This document shows, one piece after another, positions 22,487 through 35,200 of a stretch of DNA of 64,000 nt. The position numbers were made by a program, and so were the translations under genes. Positions within the stretch are counted from its first letter, which is position 1, and each line of letters opens with the position of its first letter. This DNA comes from Aquatica leii (taxonomy: Eukaryota > Arthropoda > Insecta > Coleoptera > Lampyridae): positions 24,069,533 to 24,133,532 of the forward strand of contig CM069439.1 in assembly GCA_035610365.1 (NCBI GenBank), read 5' to 3'. A model generated the notes under the pieces. The model made no database searches. It was given only the letters and a program-made list of their open reading frames with translations, and was not told the origin of the DNA.

Positions 22487-24705
22487 TTAAGGGGTAGGTG
22501 GGTTTGCAAATTTGCAAAAATCCATTTTTTTTTATTAAATAGTACAAGATCTCTAGAATATTTCCCCAAAATTTTAAATCGATCAGAGTAAAATTCTAAT
22601 TCGGAAGTTCACGTCAACCTGGCGCGTCCCAGGTATATCAAAGCAGCTGCTTAGCTATTGTTTGTCTGTCCTCGCTTTCACTTTCTAAGGGCTACTAGTT
22701 TTAAATATTTTAGTTGACCGTTGCTTCTTAAGCCACAAGGTTTTTCTGAGGTTATAAATTGTTACCAAGATCCTCATTCATTTATTTGCAGAATGCGTAA
22801 AGTTACTAGATCTGATCGAGCAACGGGTGCTCAGAAAAAAAAATAGAACAAAAAAAGGCATCATTTAATCCGACAACTGCAGAGATAAATGATGAATCTT
22901 GAATCAGCATGTCGGCGAAAAAAACTCAAAAGCCGAGAAGAAAAACACGTGCCAAAGCACGATACTCTTCAATATGCAATTATAGACTTTTTTTGTTTTT
23001 TCAACACTATCTACTTTTGTGAAGTGTTCTAATATAATAACTGAAAATGCAGAGGACAAAGTAAATTTGTTCTCGGTTTCAAAATTTTGGTGGTGTGTGG
23101 AAAATGCCAGGCCGATACATTTCATCGTGTCAAAAAGCTTAAATAAATTGCATGTTTATACTTGTAGTGCGACTATCAGGCTTAGGACTTGTAAAAAAAA
23201 TTCTATGGCTTAATAGATATAAGTTGTTCTTTTTTAAATAAATCAACGTACGATTTTTATGTTGATAAAATACATGAATGTCAAGACGGTTGCCGAAGCA
23301 CTTTTTTTCTCGGCTGCAAAAAAATCACGTTTGTTATACGGTGTGTTACGTTTATTGGTTATTATTCTAGAAAAATTCTAGATGTTTTCGTCAAATGCTT
23401 GTATTGTAAATTATCTAGAGCTTGAAAAAAAAAACTAAACACAGCAGAGGTTGAAAAGCGCAAGAGGATCATTTAAAAAAAACAATGTAGCGGCAATCAC
23501 CAAGGAACAGCTGGTAATATGAAAGTCTCATCAATCGTTGCAATGTTTCAACTCTCTTTTAAAAAAGTACATTGGTGACGGAACCTTATGGTCCAAATTT
23601 TGTAACAAACAAAAAATTTGTAGAACACGTACAAAAGAAGATGAGCAACCGCTTAAGGGATTTGGCCAATAAAATTGCTGAAAGAAAAAAAAAACGAAGG
23701 CCGAAAACCATTTCTGGCAAAGGCAAACTGGCAAATTGATCGATAAATTAACAGTTTATTACGACCTGGCTATAAGAAAAACTGTGATTCGGTACAAAAT
23801 ATAAAAGACGGTATATGGGCAACGTTCTTTCATTATAACTACACAAACAGAAATCCACAGCACGATAAATCTCCAAATGGTGCACTTGGCAGCGTGCTTC
23901 GGCTATGAACATTCTTTCATCATTCAAACACGATTACGATCCATTACCAAATGATGTTTCATCAGCTATCAAGTCCAGTTATGAAGAACTCACCAAAGAA
24001 AACACGAGTATGTCCGAAAAAAAAATGAGAACCGCATACTCCTAGCCAAAAAAAAGCTGGCGCTGGGATCCGAGAAGCAAGAATTCGTCATAGGCAAAAG
24101 GAAAATGATGCCCTGGATATTGCAGGTTCTTTACTTAATAGTGCCGCAATTGATGATTCTATGTAAGTTAAAAAAAATTTTCTACATGTTATTTCAACTT
24201 AAAACTTCAGTCGCAACTTTCTTAAAACTCTATTTTTGAAGACGGTCGTCACGATTTCTCGAAAAGTTATGAACCGATCTTGTTCAAATTTTGCACACTT
24301 CTTCAAAATAACTTTATCTAGTGCTTGAACTGGGCATTTTATATCATAATTTATTTTACGAAGCAATACGTAGTAAAAATTTGACCAAAAAATGGAATTT
24401 TTTCTTCACAACTTCGTCAAAAATTGAAATTGAAATTTTTTCCTTCGTTCAAGCACGAGCTCTGTACATCACCTAACAGAAAATATTTAGTTTTTTAATT
24501 ACAGATGAACCAGTCATGAGTTTTTTTAAGAGTTCAAAAGAAATGAGGTCCCAATAGCTAAATTTTCAAAATTTTTAAATAAAAATTTCACAAAGTGTTT
24601 GTTAAATATGTATCTTTAATATGCTGAATTGTTTGATTTGATATATTTAAAAAAAAGAGTAAAAATACACTTTTCTGAGCCTTAGGAACCCACCTAACCC
24701 CTTAA
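22487..24705 (+). mobile_element. TTAA-flanked Kolobok-like DNA transposon
   Basis: Both borders carry TTAA (22487-22490 and 24702-24705), followed inward by inverted termini GGGGTAGGTGGGTT and GGGGTTAGGTGGGTTCC. TTAA duplications are used by piggyBac and Kolobok elements; the broken protein inside is of the Mutator-like/Kolobok type rather than piggyBac. At 2.2 kb it could be close to full length, with small internal losses. Confidence 0.7.
22793..24166 (+). pseudogene. Kolobok-type transposase (Mutator-like domain), heavily broken
   Basis: The gene starts MRKVTRSDRATGAQKKK and proceeds in changing frames. Recognisable blocks are CSNIITENAEDKV, SVSKFWW, GLGFKI-like and CQA sequence (23000-23130), KYIGDGT (about 23565), VQKKMSNRLRDLANKIAERK (about 23630), KLIDKLTVYYDLAIRKN, GIWATFFHY (about 23815), NPQHDKSPNG and, near the end, AGAGIREARIRHRQKENDAL. 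These match, in order, the layout of the insect Mutator-like transposase-domain proteins that go with TTAA-flanked elements. At least six frame changes or stops are needed and the central part looks shortened. The last codons run into ATGTAAGT, which could be a stop or a splice donor. Confidence 0.65.
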
Positions 24706-27700
24706 AGATTTTAGTCAAATATGAAAAAACGGCGATTATTAAAGGAAGCATACAGAAACAAAACGAGAAAATAAAAATAAACTTTCAGCTTTGTCAATAT
24801 TTTAACCAAACCAAAGTTTCCAAGTTTTGGTTACCACATTGACACATTTTATTCTGTCTTTTTATTTTTTGATTGTTTAGTTTTATTCAACACGTTAATT
24901 TTCATTTAGTTTTAAAGCAAAATCTTCATATTCTTATTCTTGTTCTTTTTTCCGCCCTTTAGTTTATTGATCAAAATGATGAAATTCCCAAATGCATTTG
25001 GTTAAGAATAATTTATAATCGATTATTTCCGTTTTCTTCAATTTTCTAGTCAATAAAATTACTTCTGTTGTTTATTTTCATTTTTTTAATTTTTTCACTA
25101 TGCTTTAGGTTCTAGAAAATAAATTTCATTTTATTTAAAAAAATTATTGGCGATATTTTTTTGGTTTTCTTCATTTTTTTGTCGACAACTAATTCTTTAT
25201 TTTCTTTTCTTCAATATTTACTATTTTAAGTTTTTGTAAAATAAACTTTAATCTGTTTATTTAGAAAACTTTCTTTCTCAAAATTTTTTCACTTTTTATT
25301 TTAAATTTAAGCTTTGGCATTTATTAAACATGCCAATTTCTACTTCAGTTTCGGTATCAAAACCATCAAATCAATAAGAAAAGTTCCTAATTTTTCGTCA
25401 TCAAGCAGTAAATTTCAATGAGAAAATCAGGCGGTAAGTATTAAATAAACTATAAAGGTCTTATGTATTGATAATAATGAACGGAGATCATACTTCTTAC
25501 TAATTTTATATTATTATCTGGTATTTATAATGCTACAATTATTTTTTTTAAATTTTTAAAAATATGCTTAGAAATAGAGTCAATTTAACACTAAAGTAAA
25601 AAAAGTTACTAACGTTAATCTACGATTAAGTGTAATTGAATAACATTCCAATATAAAAAAAAAATTATTTAAAGAAACAAATTTTTTCAAATTTATAATA
25701 CTTGGAAATTTTGGTAAAATTAAAATTGCATTACAACCTTGAAAATACAACAATAAAGAATAGAAAAGTTCACAGTTTAAATCAACACTAAATAAAATTA
25801 ACCGTTTAAAGCCTGTATCATAACAAATCGTAGTGTAGTGTCCCGTTTTTTTTTCTTTGAGTGTACACGCATTCAACAAAACTTCTCTAAGTTTTATTTA
25901 TTAAGGTATCATTATATACATGTATCCGAACACAAACAAAAAGTTACTTTTGCACTAAGTTTTTTATGCAATTTTACTGTAAGTTGTTTTTTAAAATTAA
26001 AGTAAAACACTCGAGTAATTTTCTCATTCTCACGAAGCAATTAGGTCTAACAAATTGGTATGTTTTCAGTAGTATGAACAATAGCTGGTGTAAAGAGTAA
26101 TTATTTGAAGAGTTGCTAAATCGATCTGGATAGTTGGTTTCAGTAAATGTATACTACATGCTACTCGCTTGGTTTACCAATGTAAGAATGTGGGACTGAT
26201 AGAGGTACCATTGGCATTGATTCAGTTGATGAACTTTGGCTCATTACTTTAAAACAAATGTTTTCATGCATAAAATTACATAGCAGCTAGTGACTGTCAT
26301 CTGCTCATAACACAGTTTTGTGCTGTTACACAATATCAGAAAGTTGATCTAATAAAGAAAAAGTCCACCAATTCCTAGACACTATACTATCAATGCAAAA
26401 AACTTTTATGGTTGCTTTCTAAACAGTTAAACTGAAGAAGAATAACAATGCACTTAGCGTAAAAATCAAAAATATAAAAAATATGTAACAAAGTGAAATT
26501 AGACTTCAATCTTGTTTTTTAACTACGCCGCTTTAACGAGCTTAATTATTTCCACATAAAGTGGCGTGAACTGTGTAACTTTTCTGACCGGCCTCGGTGG
26601 TCGTTTTAGCCGTGGTGGCATAGAACAAATATAAAAACATTTTAATTTAAAGTATTTAATTCAATTGAGTAAACACAAAATAACGTCCGAATACAAGGTT
26701 AATAAGCAATAATTACATTAAAAAATTGGAATAACGCTAATTGTAAGCTGACATTTATCATGGGAATAAATATAAAAGTTAAAATTTAATCATTTACCAA
26801 AAGCACGACCTACCACATACACAAATGCCATTTAACAAGATTACTTTTTAGTGGAAAATTTCTTGTCGTAGCGGGTAATAATAGTTGATTAATTATTTTC
26901 CTTATGCTGACTAGGTCAACTTCTCATACGTTATATTAAATATTATAGCGTGTGCTACAAAGTTTGTGTATGAATCAGAAATGAAGCAATAACTTCGTTA
27001 AAACAGCACAAATAAATCGATACGCGAAAGAATTGATCGAAATTTCATAACACGAAACAATATTTAATAATTAAAACTACACAATGGTATAATTTTTATT
27101 TATTAATTGGTACACAAAGTTAGCACCCGAATCCAACACTTTCGACTCAATTATATTAATTTACTGTGGTATAGAATATATGTCAAACGCGGTTAAATTT
27201 AAATAGAAATCAAATCAATAGTTTTAAAAAAATATTTTTGGTAGTTAATCACTGTAGGCGTTACGTAATTCGTAACTTAGTCCTGCTTCATACATGAAAA
27301 TCCAAATAATCTCCGTAATTATAACGTACCAAAATCAACAAAATCACCTATAGGCTATCGAATTAAATTGTGGATTAATTTAAAATATTGTTTGAAAAGA
27401 TTATTAGCTTTGTAGAACCGATTCCACTTTGGAATATTCAACAAAGCACACGATAATAATAAACTTTATTAAGTTGCTACTGTAATAGTGGAAAATGAAT
27501 AACCGCGCTATTAATTTCACTTTTGTTAAGATGCGCGCGAAAATTAATGCAGAAATCTAACGTTTGGTATTATCTAACAATTCCATTTTAATTCAATTCT
27601 AATTTTAAATGCTTCATTACAAAGCAAAATCGCGTCACTAAAAGGAGTGTTTAGATTAAATAAATAAATTATCGAAGTCTTTGCAGCTACTAATCATAAA

Positions 27701-27880
27701 CATAAATTAAGACACAGACTAAAAATTTAAATTTTCAGGTAAACTCGATAAAACACACCATAAAATATACACAGAAAGTATAAATAAAAAGTATTTTTGA
27801 TTTGCAAAAGCTTTTTCAGATTTTTTTTTTGGAATTTGTTAGTTCTAAATTAACTGAAAAAGCTTAAATCATTTTTTTGA
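24706..27880. other. A+T-rich non-coding stretch
   Basis: No gene or transposon recognised. The short open frame on the minus strand at 25580-25879 has biased low-complexity composition and no recognisable motif. Confidence 0.5.
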
Positions 27881-27889
27881 AAATTAATT

Positions 27890-29345
27890 CTATTACATTT
27901 TTCAACAACGTGAAAGTAGCACAGAAGAAGCAAAGCTACAAAAAGCGACAAGTTTAAGGTTAAAAAAATGGACATGGAAAAGTCCTAATGGAAAGACGAA
28001 AAATGAAATAGATTTTACAACTGACAAAAAGCAAATCATGAAAAATGTAGGAAAAAACAAAGCTACGAAGACAAGCCGATACCGATGAAAACTAATACTG
28101 AGAGCTCAATAAAAAAATAACAAAAGCTATGAGGAAAGACATCAGGAGATATAATGTAGACCAAATAACGCAGACTATAGTAAAGAACAAAAATTTTAAA
28201 GTTTTAAAAAGAAGACAAGAAAACGGTAGAATGGAAATTTTTCAAATGAAGGATGACAAAGAACCGTGACAAACTGCTGAAAATAGCCGCAGTATTTTAT
28301 CAATAGCTGTATAAAATTCGTAGCAACGACGAGCAAAAGGAGCTTCTCTCAAGAAAAAGAGATAATGAACCAAGGATCTGAAGACATGCAAACAATCTCT
28401 TTAAACGAAATAAGAAATTCATTATCAGAAATGAAAAATACAAAAGCTCCGAGGGAGGATGACATAGTGATCCAGCCTGTAACAGTAAGAGGTGAACAAC
28501 TACTTCGCAAAATAGAGAAGTTTTTCAGTAAGTGCCGACAAGCATGTGTAATACCATCAGCATGGAATAACGCCGTTGTAATTACTCCACAAAAGCATTA
28601 GAGTAGAGCAACAGAGGCATACATATAGATGGAGAAAATTTGAGTAATTTAAGATTTGCCTATAATATTGTATTAATAACGGACAACATTGGGGAAGCAC
28701 AACAAATAATACAAGAACTAAAAACTGCCACGGAGAAGGTTGGTTTAAAGTGAAACTTCAACAAAACAAAAATAATCTTGTCCTAAGTAATAATATAAAA
28801 GTAGATGACAAAAAATAGAAGTCTGCTCATACAAATACGTGAGACATGAAATAAAACTGGGAAGAAACAACCAAACCTGCGAATTATAACGACGAATTGG
28901 TCATGAGCAGCATTCGGAAGAATAAATTATGTATTTAGTGACATACCTATGTGCTAAAAACGCAAAGTTTATGATCCATGTGTTCTGCCAGTACTAGCAT
29001 ATAGTGCAGAAACATTAACCCTAACAAAACGCTTAGCAAAGAAACTAATGGTAACTCAAAGGGCAATGGAAAGAAGAATGCTCAGAGTAAAATTGAGCGA
29101 TTGATAGATTAACAGCATAACAACAGCAAAGTAGAACTGGGTAGAACATATAGCCAGATTCAAGAATGATAGATAGTCAAAGGAAGTTCTAGAATGGAGA
29201 CCACAAAAAGATAAAGGAAATAGAGCTAGACCACCAACTAGGTGGTCAGATGATATAAAGTGCATAGCAACTAACTGGATTAGAGCAACTCAAGACCGCA
29301 CTATATGGCATGTTCAAAAGTAGACACAAAGAATGGCTAATTGAT
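27890..29345 (+). pseudogene. RTE-like LINE ORF2 remnant (endonuclease, RT and C-terminus)
   Basis: Fragments follow in the expected order. WTWKSPNGKTKNEIDF (about 27975) is the end of an APE endonuclease; a linker follows; then NSLSEMKNTKAPREDDIV and WNNAVVITPQKH (28400-28600) form the N-terminal RT fingers. After a deletion that removes the central RT motifs come DGENLSNLRFAYNIVLI, where the expected F-ADD box reads AYN, and GLKxNFNKTK. The tail has YKYVRHEIK, VLPVLAYSAET-like sequence, TLTKRLAKKLMVTQRAMERR and a RPPTRWSDDIKCI block (29220-29280). Many frameshifts and stops are present. Such proteins belong to RTE-type LINEs common in arthropods; the exact clade is not certain. Confidence 0.75.
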
Positions 29346-29375
29346 TGAAAATCAATCAATCAATCGATTTATTGA
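29341..29375 (+). repeat. Short 'caat/attg' repeats at LINE 3' end
   Basis: The LINE tail ends in 'aatcaatcaatcaatcg' flanked by inverted 'attgatt' units. RTE-type elements typically end in short simple repeats rather than poly(A), which fits. Confidence 0.5.
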
Positions 29376-29870
29376 TAGATTTTGCAAAAAACAAAGATAA
29401 AAAAGCAAAGCACTTTCACTATTTTCTGAATAAAAAAAGACATTGCAATTAAAAAAACAACACGACAGAACTTTCAAAAAAAAAGTCGTGTAATTGGAGA
29501 AATCTCTAGTTTATTATAACAAAAGCAAATAAACTTTAGTTGCGGTGACCTATAGGGCCAACTGCGCTGAGTTGGATTATAAAGAACAGTACAATAACTT
29601 TCATAGCATTGCATTCAATAAATTCTAAACACTAGTAAGCGTTTTAAAAAACTGAAAAAACCATTATTTTTACGATCTAATCAATCAGTAATCAGTCTTA
29701 ATTCCTCAAAGAAAAAAAAGAACAACTAATTCAAATCATGTACTCCTACATCCTGTCCCTACAAGAAACGTAACAATGAAGTAACAAATAGTTTAACTTA
29801 GTATAAACAGTGAAATTGCCAAAACTATCCAAAAGGTGTATAAAATGCCATTGTGTCGTCATTAGAAATT
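29376..29870. other. Non-coding stretch
   Basis: Nothing recognised; A-rich, with a possible but unprovable relation to the gypsy remnant that follows. Confidence 0.4.
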
Positions 29871-29879
29871 AGCTGGTTC

Positions 29880-30220
29880 TTTCAATAACCAATGTTTTTA
29901 ATCATTGTAGACGTATATTCCAAATGGTTAGAACGATAAAAGTACTTATAACGCTACAAGAATTTGTGTGCTATATTCGGAATTCCAGACTTATGAATGG
30001 TACCAAAACTGTTTTCATGTACAACGAAATTAAAAAAAATTTAAAAATAAACTCCTCGGCCAAACAATTGTAATAAAAATTGACAGAAAATTGCCACTAA
30101 GATTTCTCGATTCCTGCAAAATCAATGTAGAACACCATCAATAGTCACCGAAGCTACCTCGACTGAATGTTTCACCAAAAAAACTTAAAATGGATCCACT
30201 TAGGCCAATTTAAAGATTTG
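29880..30220 (+). pseudogene. Ty3/gypsy-type integrase fragment
   Basis: The segment translates, in broken frames, to FLIIVDVYSKWLER (the first catalytic aspartate region of retroviral-type integrases), CAIFGIPDL a little further on, and near 30120-30200 a block like CRTPSIVTEATSTECF followed by KKTLKMDPLRP, which matches the end of the integrase core. The second D and catalytic E region is not preserved. No protease, RT or gag was found nearby. This is an old fragment of an LTR retrotransposon. Confidence 0.55.
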
Positions 30221-30910
30221 CAAAAAATAAATACTCCTAAAACGCCTAGTAAACACCACTCGTGAACAATTCAAGAACCTCATCCAGACTTATAGACCTG
30301 TAAAATAGCGCGTTCTCCTCTTTAGACTTTGAACTTTAAATTTAAAAGACATAACCTCTTTGTAGCTACTGATCACTTAGAAGATTGCTTAAGACTACTT
30401 CTTTGATGTTTTTTTTAATACGAATTCCTACGCTTCTACTCGTTTCTCTAATGTATGTACAACTATAGAAGCAAGGAATGCTATAAACGCCGACAAAATT
30501 TTTCCGATACGTAGTACCTTAAACATAGGATACATAAACAATAGACAACAGTTGAGGATTAGATTCCGCTGTTAAATTTGGTTTTGCAAAAGTAAACTTT
30601 GTAATAGGTTGTGTAATACTGTTTCTACTGTAGCGACTAACACCTGGGTTAGATAACTCAACTCTTTTTGAAGATTTTGTCAGCTTTAAGGATGACTTTA
30701 GGTTTATTTGCGGTTTTAGTGCAAAAAATTCCCTTCAAACATTACTTTGAAGAATTCTTAAATTACGAAGAAGTTTCAAAACAAATTTCTTTTGCAAAAA
30801 GATGGATAACTGCTTGGATAAAAGCTGATACAATTTCTTTAACTAGATTACATGTCGTTATTTTTAATTAATTGGAAATATTAATTCTTAATTAAAATTA
30901 ACGGCTGCAC
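30221..30910. other. Non-coding stretch
   Basis: No recognisable gene; the 67-codon open frame at 30668-30871 matches nothing I know. Confidence 0.4.
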
Positions 30911-32219
30911 TGTTTAACGGCGCTACTGATTCTCCTTATGAGTGAGGATAAACGGTATACCTGTCAAACATCCATTTTTACTTTTCTTTTACCGGTTGAA
31001 AATAGCTGGTGAACGTTCGCGTACCTGGATGTTATTTTAGGACATGTAAGTAGTTTTCTTTCTGTTAAAATTTCCTCGGCAGTGATTTCTATTACGCTTT
31101 TAGCGCATATACTAGGGAAAACGTCGAATTCGGCGTTTGGGATTAATCACGCGAAGTTCCGAGGTAGATGGCGTCGTCACGTTATGTTTTCACTTTTTCA
31201 GCGAGGTTCCGAGGATTACCATGTTATCTTTGTACCTAGCTGTTTTCGTAACCTGTGGAGTCCACTTCGTTTAACGTAATCGGAAAGGACGAGAGAAGAC
31301 TCACACCTATATGAGTATCGTATTACTTACTCTTCTTACATTTATATTTATTATTTTACTTATGTCAGCCTTGTACGTACTACTTTTTTTAGTAACGTAA
31401 AATTTTGTTTTATGTAATTTGCTTCAATTGTATTCATTAACCGTCAGCCTTTAACATATTAACGTATTTTATGTAATAACGTTAGATCATACTGAGTTTA
31501 ATTTACTTTTAGTCGCAAACTTTATATCATCTCTAACCTTATGTATTGTTGAGTACGTTGATATGACAACGTCAAATTTCTTTGATTGTTTGAACGTAAT
31601 CATAGCCAAAGCCAAAATTACATATACATAAGCTTATATACTACGCATAGTTTCCGTTTTAAATCCGATAAATACGAGTAGTAGAAGTCACTACTATTGA
31701 CGAAGAAGTGTCGGTTTTATAAGTTTCTGTACTCATATTTTACTTTTTTTGCGATTCATTTTTATCGACTTATTTCGCGACTGCATAGTAGACAAAGTAG
31801 TTTGATCGAGTAATATTTATGTTTAAATTAAAATCATTCACTTATAGCATTTGTTAGCGATTGAATATAATTAGTTGTATGGTAGGTTGCCTGAACGAAA
31901 GAGCTTACATTGATAATATAGCTATGATATTACTATATTAGTCGACTACTTTCTAAATGTTATTGGTCTATTATTCTCTGTTGATTTTAACGACTATTCT
32001 CTCCTCATGAAATAAATATATTATTGTTAGCAATTGTGTTTTGTCAATTTGTTCCTTTTAGTGATCGACATCTTAAAATAAAGTCTGTATTGGGTGATAC
32101 TTACTTGTTTTGGTGCCTTTTAACTTAGTGCAGGATCAGCACACCGAGACTTGCAATCCGCTTGCCAATACAACTGAGTTAGTCGCCAGAAATAAAGTTG
32201 CGAGAAAATTCTCGTAACA
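30911..32219 (+). repeat. Possible LTR (unconfirmed)
   Basis: The interval begins TGTTTAACGG and ends CTCGTAACA, which would be inverted TGTT/AACA termini. It has AATAAA near 32010 and 32085, and is followed by 'attggttt', similar to what follows many insect gypsy LTRs. It lies downstream of the integrase fragment. No second copy of the LTR and no 5-bp duplication are visible in the window, so this is only a candidate. Confidence 0.25.
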
Positions 32220-35200
32220 ATTGGTTTGGAGCAAATACAAAGTTGAATCTTTTCGACAAAACAGTTGTTTATCTAGTCATTTTCAGATTTTTGATTTTAA
32301 GATCTTTATGAATAGATAAAAATCAAATCTAACAAACAGTAGATTCAGTTGCAACATCCTTCTGTAGACTGAATTTTACGGTTTCGACAATTAAATAGAC
32401 GCTATTGTTATTTTTTGCAGAATGTATAACAACCTACTAAAGTTATTGTATCTCCATACGTACGTACTATGTTTTTGACCACGCGAATGTGTATTTTAGT
32501 TCAATGAACTCAAAAACATGCAGTTTGGAACGTAAACATAATTTCTATAAGACGCTTCCTATGAACGAAGTTTTAGAAAAACACGGTGATCAAATAACTG
32601 TTACCGAAACAAAACTTTGTTTTTAGCGCAATTATCCAAACAGTGAAATCATAAAATAAGAACGAAAAACTATATGTTATAAAAAACAAAACTGAGAAAA
32701 AACTAGGTGCGTATTATATAAAACATAAAAATAAAAAAACTATGAAAAAACATAAACAATTAATCATTCAGTTGATGTTACTATGTTGTTAAGTTTTTTT
32801 TCAATTTTCTGTTTTAAATCAAAAGGATTAATTTTTTGGCTTAAACAATATTTATTTTCGGTTCCCGAAATAAAGTTTTTTCGTATTTTTTCATCGTGAG
32901 TGTAAGAGTGGGAACTTTATCCGTTCTTGAAGTGATTCAATGCGTATGCTATTAAACGTGCTGATTTTAAGGGCATGTATTTAAAATAACATTGACATTT
33001 TGTTTGATGTTTTCTAAACAAAATATGAATGCGCTGATATACAATAACTGATATTTGCTTGGCTTTATTCGTGAAAATCCAGGCGTGTCAGTCGTTCGGT
33101 CCGTTAATTCATGGCATTTTATATTACCAAGCAATGCGATAGATATATCTATTAATCACTGTCATTTTGTATACAGCTTGAACGATGTTGTAATGCAACA
33201 TCATTATTAATGATCCAAATACGTGTAATAAAAAAAATGCTTTTGTTCTGCTACTGTTTTACCTTAGATCCATAGTTGGAAACTGCTATCGATGCTATCT
33301 GAAATATGCAAACACAATACGTAACTTATGAAGACTTTCGTGTGGTCATTATTTATAATCGTGGTATGGGCGTGATGAGATTTTTTAATCATTACAGTTT
33401 ATGACACAACATAGATTTTTTTAAAGTGACAAATGATGGTAACTGTGACATAGGTTTAGAAAACCCCGCTGTCAAGTTGAGGATTTATAGAAATTAATAG
33501 AGTGTTCATGCCAAATTCTCAAAGCTCGGCTTTTAACTGCAGGCGGTCTGCAAAAGGTCGCTGTAGAGCAGAATATATATGTACACATACAGATACTCAA
33601 ATCCGATATATTTGATCAAGTTTTGTTTGTTTAACCATTAATGCGTATTAGTCATAATCGCGTTTGTATAAAATTCGAAGTGACAACTAATAGAACTTTG
33701 CTTAAAATAGACTGCATAATTTAAAAATCTTGCAAAGGAACTGCAACTGAGACAGTCTCGCAATATAACTAAAAAGTTAATGAGTTTACAGAACATTAAA
33801 CAATGTTAAGGCGTCAGTTTTTTCAAAGTTGTTTAGTACAAAAATCTGAATTTAAAAATAATCTTCATAATAACAGCGCCAAATGGACACTAGATTAAAC
33901 GCTATACTTTTCGTCGTAATCGTCCTTAAAATTTGTTTTTTTCTTCAACGTTGCACTTTTAATACGCGCAATGGCAGTTACAACCTGTTCGTTTTTTAAC
34001 AAATAAATTAACAAATTTGAGTTTAAAGCATCGCCTTTTGGACGAAGTCGTAAAAATAAAAACAAGATGGAGGTACAACGGGTGCGGATCAGTACTCATG
34101 CAATGAAGTGCACTGAAGCGAAGAATGAAGTGTTTGAAAATATGTCTTAAACTATGTGCTTTGCATGCGAAATAATCGTATCTCATGGACAATATGTAAA
34201 AGACCCGCTAAATTTCATATCTTATTTAAGAATCAAACATTTTCGCCGAATAAATTTATTCGCGTATAACTCATCATTCTGTAATGAACACAGACGTACG
34301 TTAAGAGTCACTTAAGCCACTATTTAATTAATTAATTGGTTAATAAATTACAAAACACAATGATTCTTTTAAACAGTGTTTTTGACGTTATTTTTTTTAA
34401 TGCGACAGCGTGGCGATTTTATTACATCGGGGTTGTTTTACACAAAAGTGATATTTTTAATAACCGTGGTGGTAAAGCGTAAAAACCAAAAAACCCAAAC
34501 ATAATTAAATACAATTACACGTTTGCCCAGACATTATAAATTACAGAGAAAAATTGGCACACCGTATTTGAATTATATTTCATACACCATCAAAACTAAA
34601 ATAAATCAACGTTTCGGGTAGTTAGCCAAAGAACTGAGAAAACTAAATTTAACTCAAAAATACCAATTTTTAATTACGGTTTGTTACGGTACAGTTATTA
34701 AAATTACTTTCATCATAAAAAACACAACAATTACGTTTTAAACGCAGAAATATTTTAAACTTATCGAATCAAAATAATTTGGTTTTATTTATTTTTGAGA
34801 CTAAATTAGCTGATTTGGAAAAAAATAAAATTTATTCTTCCGATACGCTGTGTCAGCATTTTGTTTTGAGCCATTATTACTAATTTTGAACAAAACATAA
34901 AAACCTCAAAAATTTTATAGCAGTAGTTAAATATAAATATATACAAATAAATATTTGATTTCATCCTTAAAAATTGAAAAGAAAAGCTTCCATGAACCAA
35001 CCCTAAAAGATATTTTCGTTTCTTCAAAGAAAGCGTGAATTATTGATGTTTAAATCTATCTAGAAATCAATATCTGCTGACACCATACATACATATATGT
35101 AAGTGGAGTTTTTATTTTGTTTAAAAGATCTAACTATATATGTATGTACTTGTTAGTATACTTTCTTCAGTGACCTGTAACGGGAACGAGCACTGTAATA

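Noticed and set aside
25580-25879. 99-codon minus-strand open frame
   Set aside because: Low-complexity, A+T-driven composition with no recognisable domain.
30911-32219. Definite LTR retrotransposon call
   Set aside because: The termini and AATAAA signals are suggestive, but there is no second LTR, no polypurine tract and no target duplication; kept only as a low-confidence candidate.
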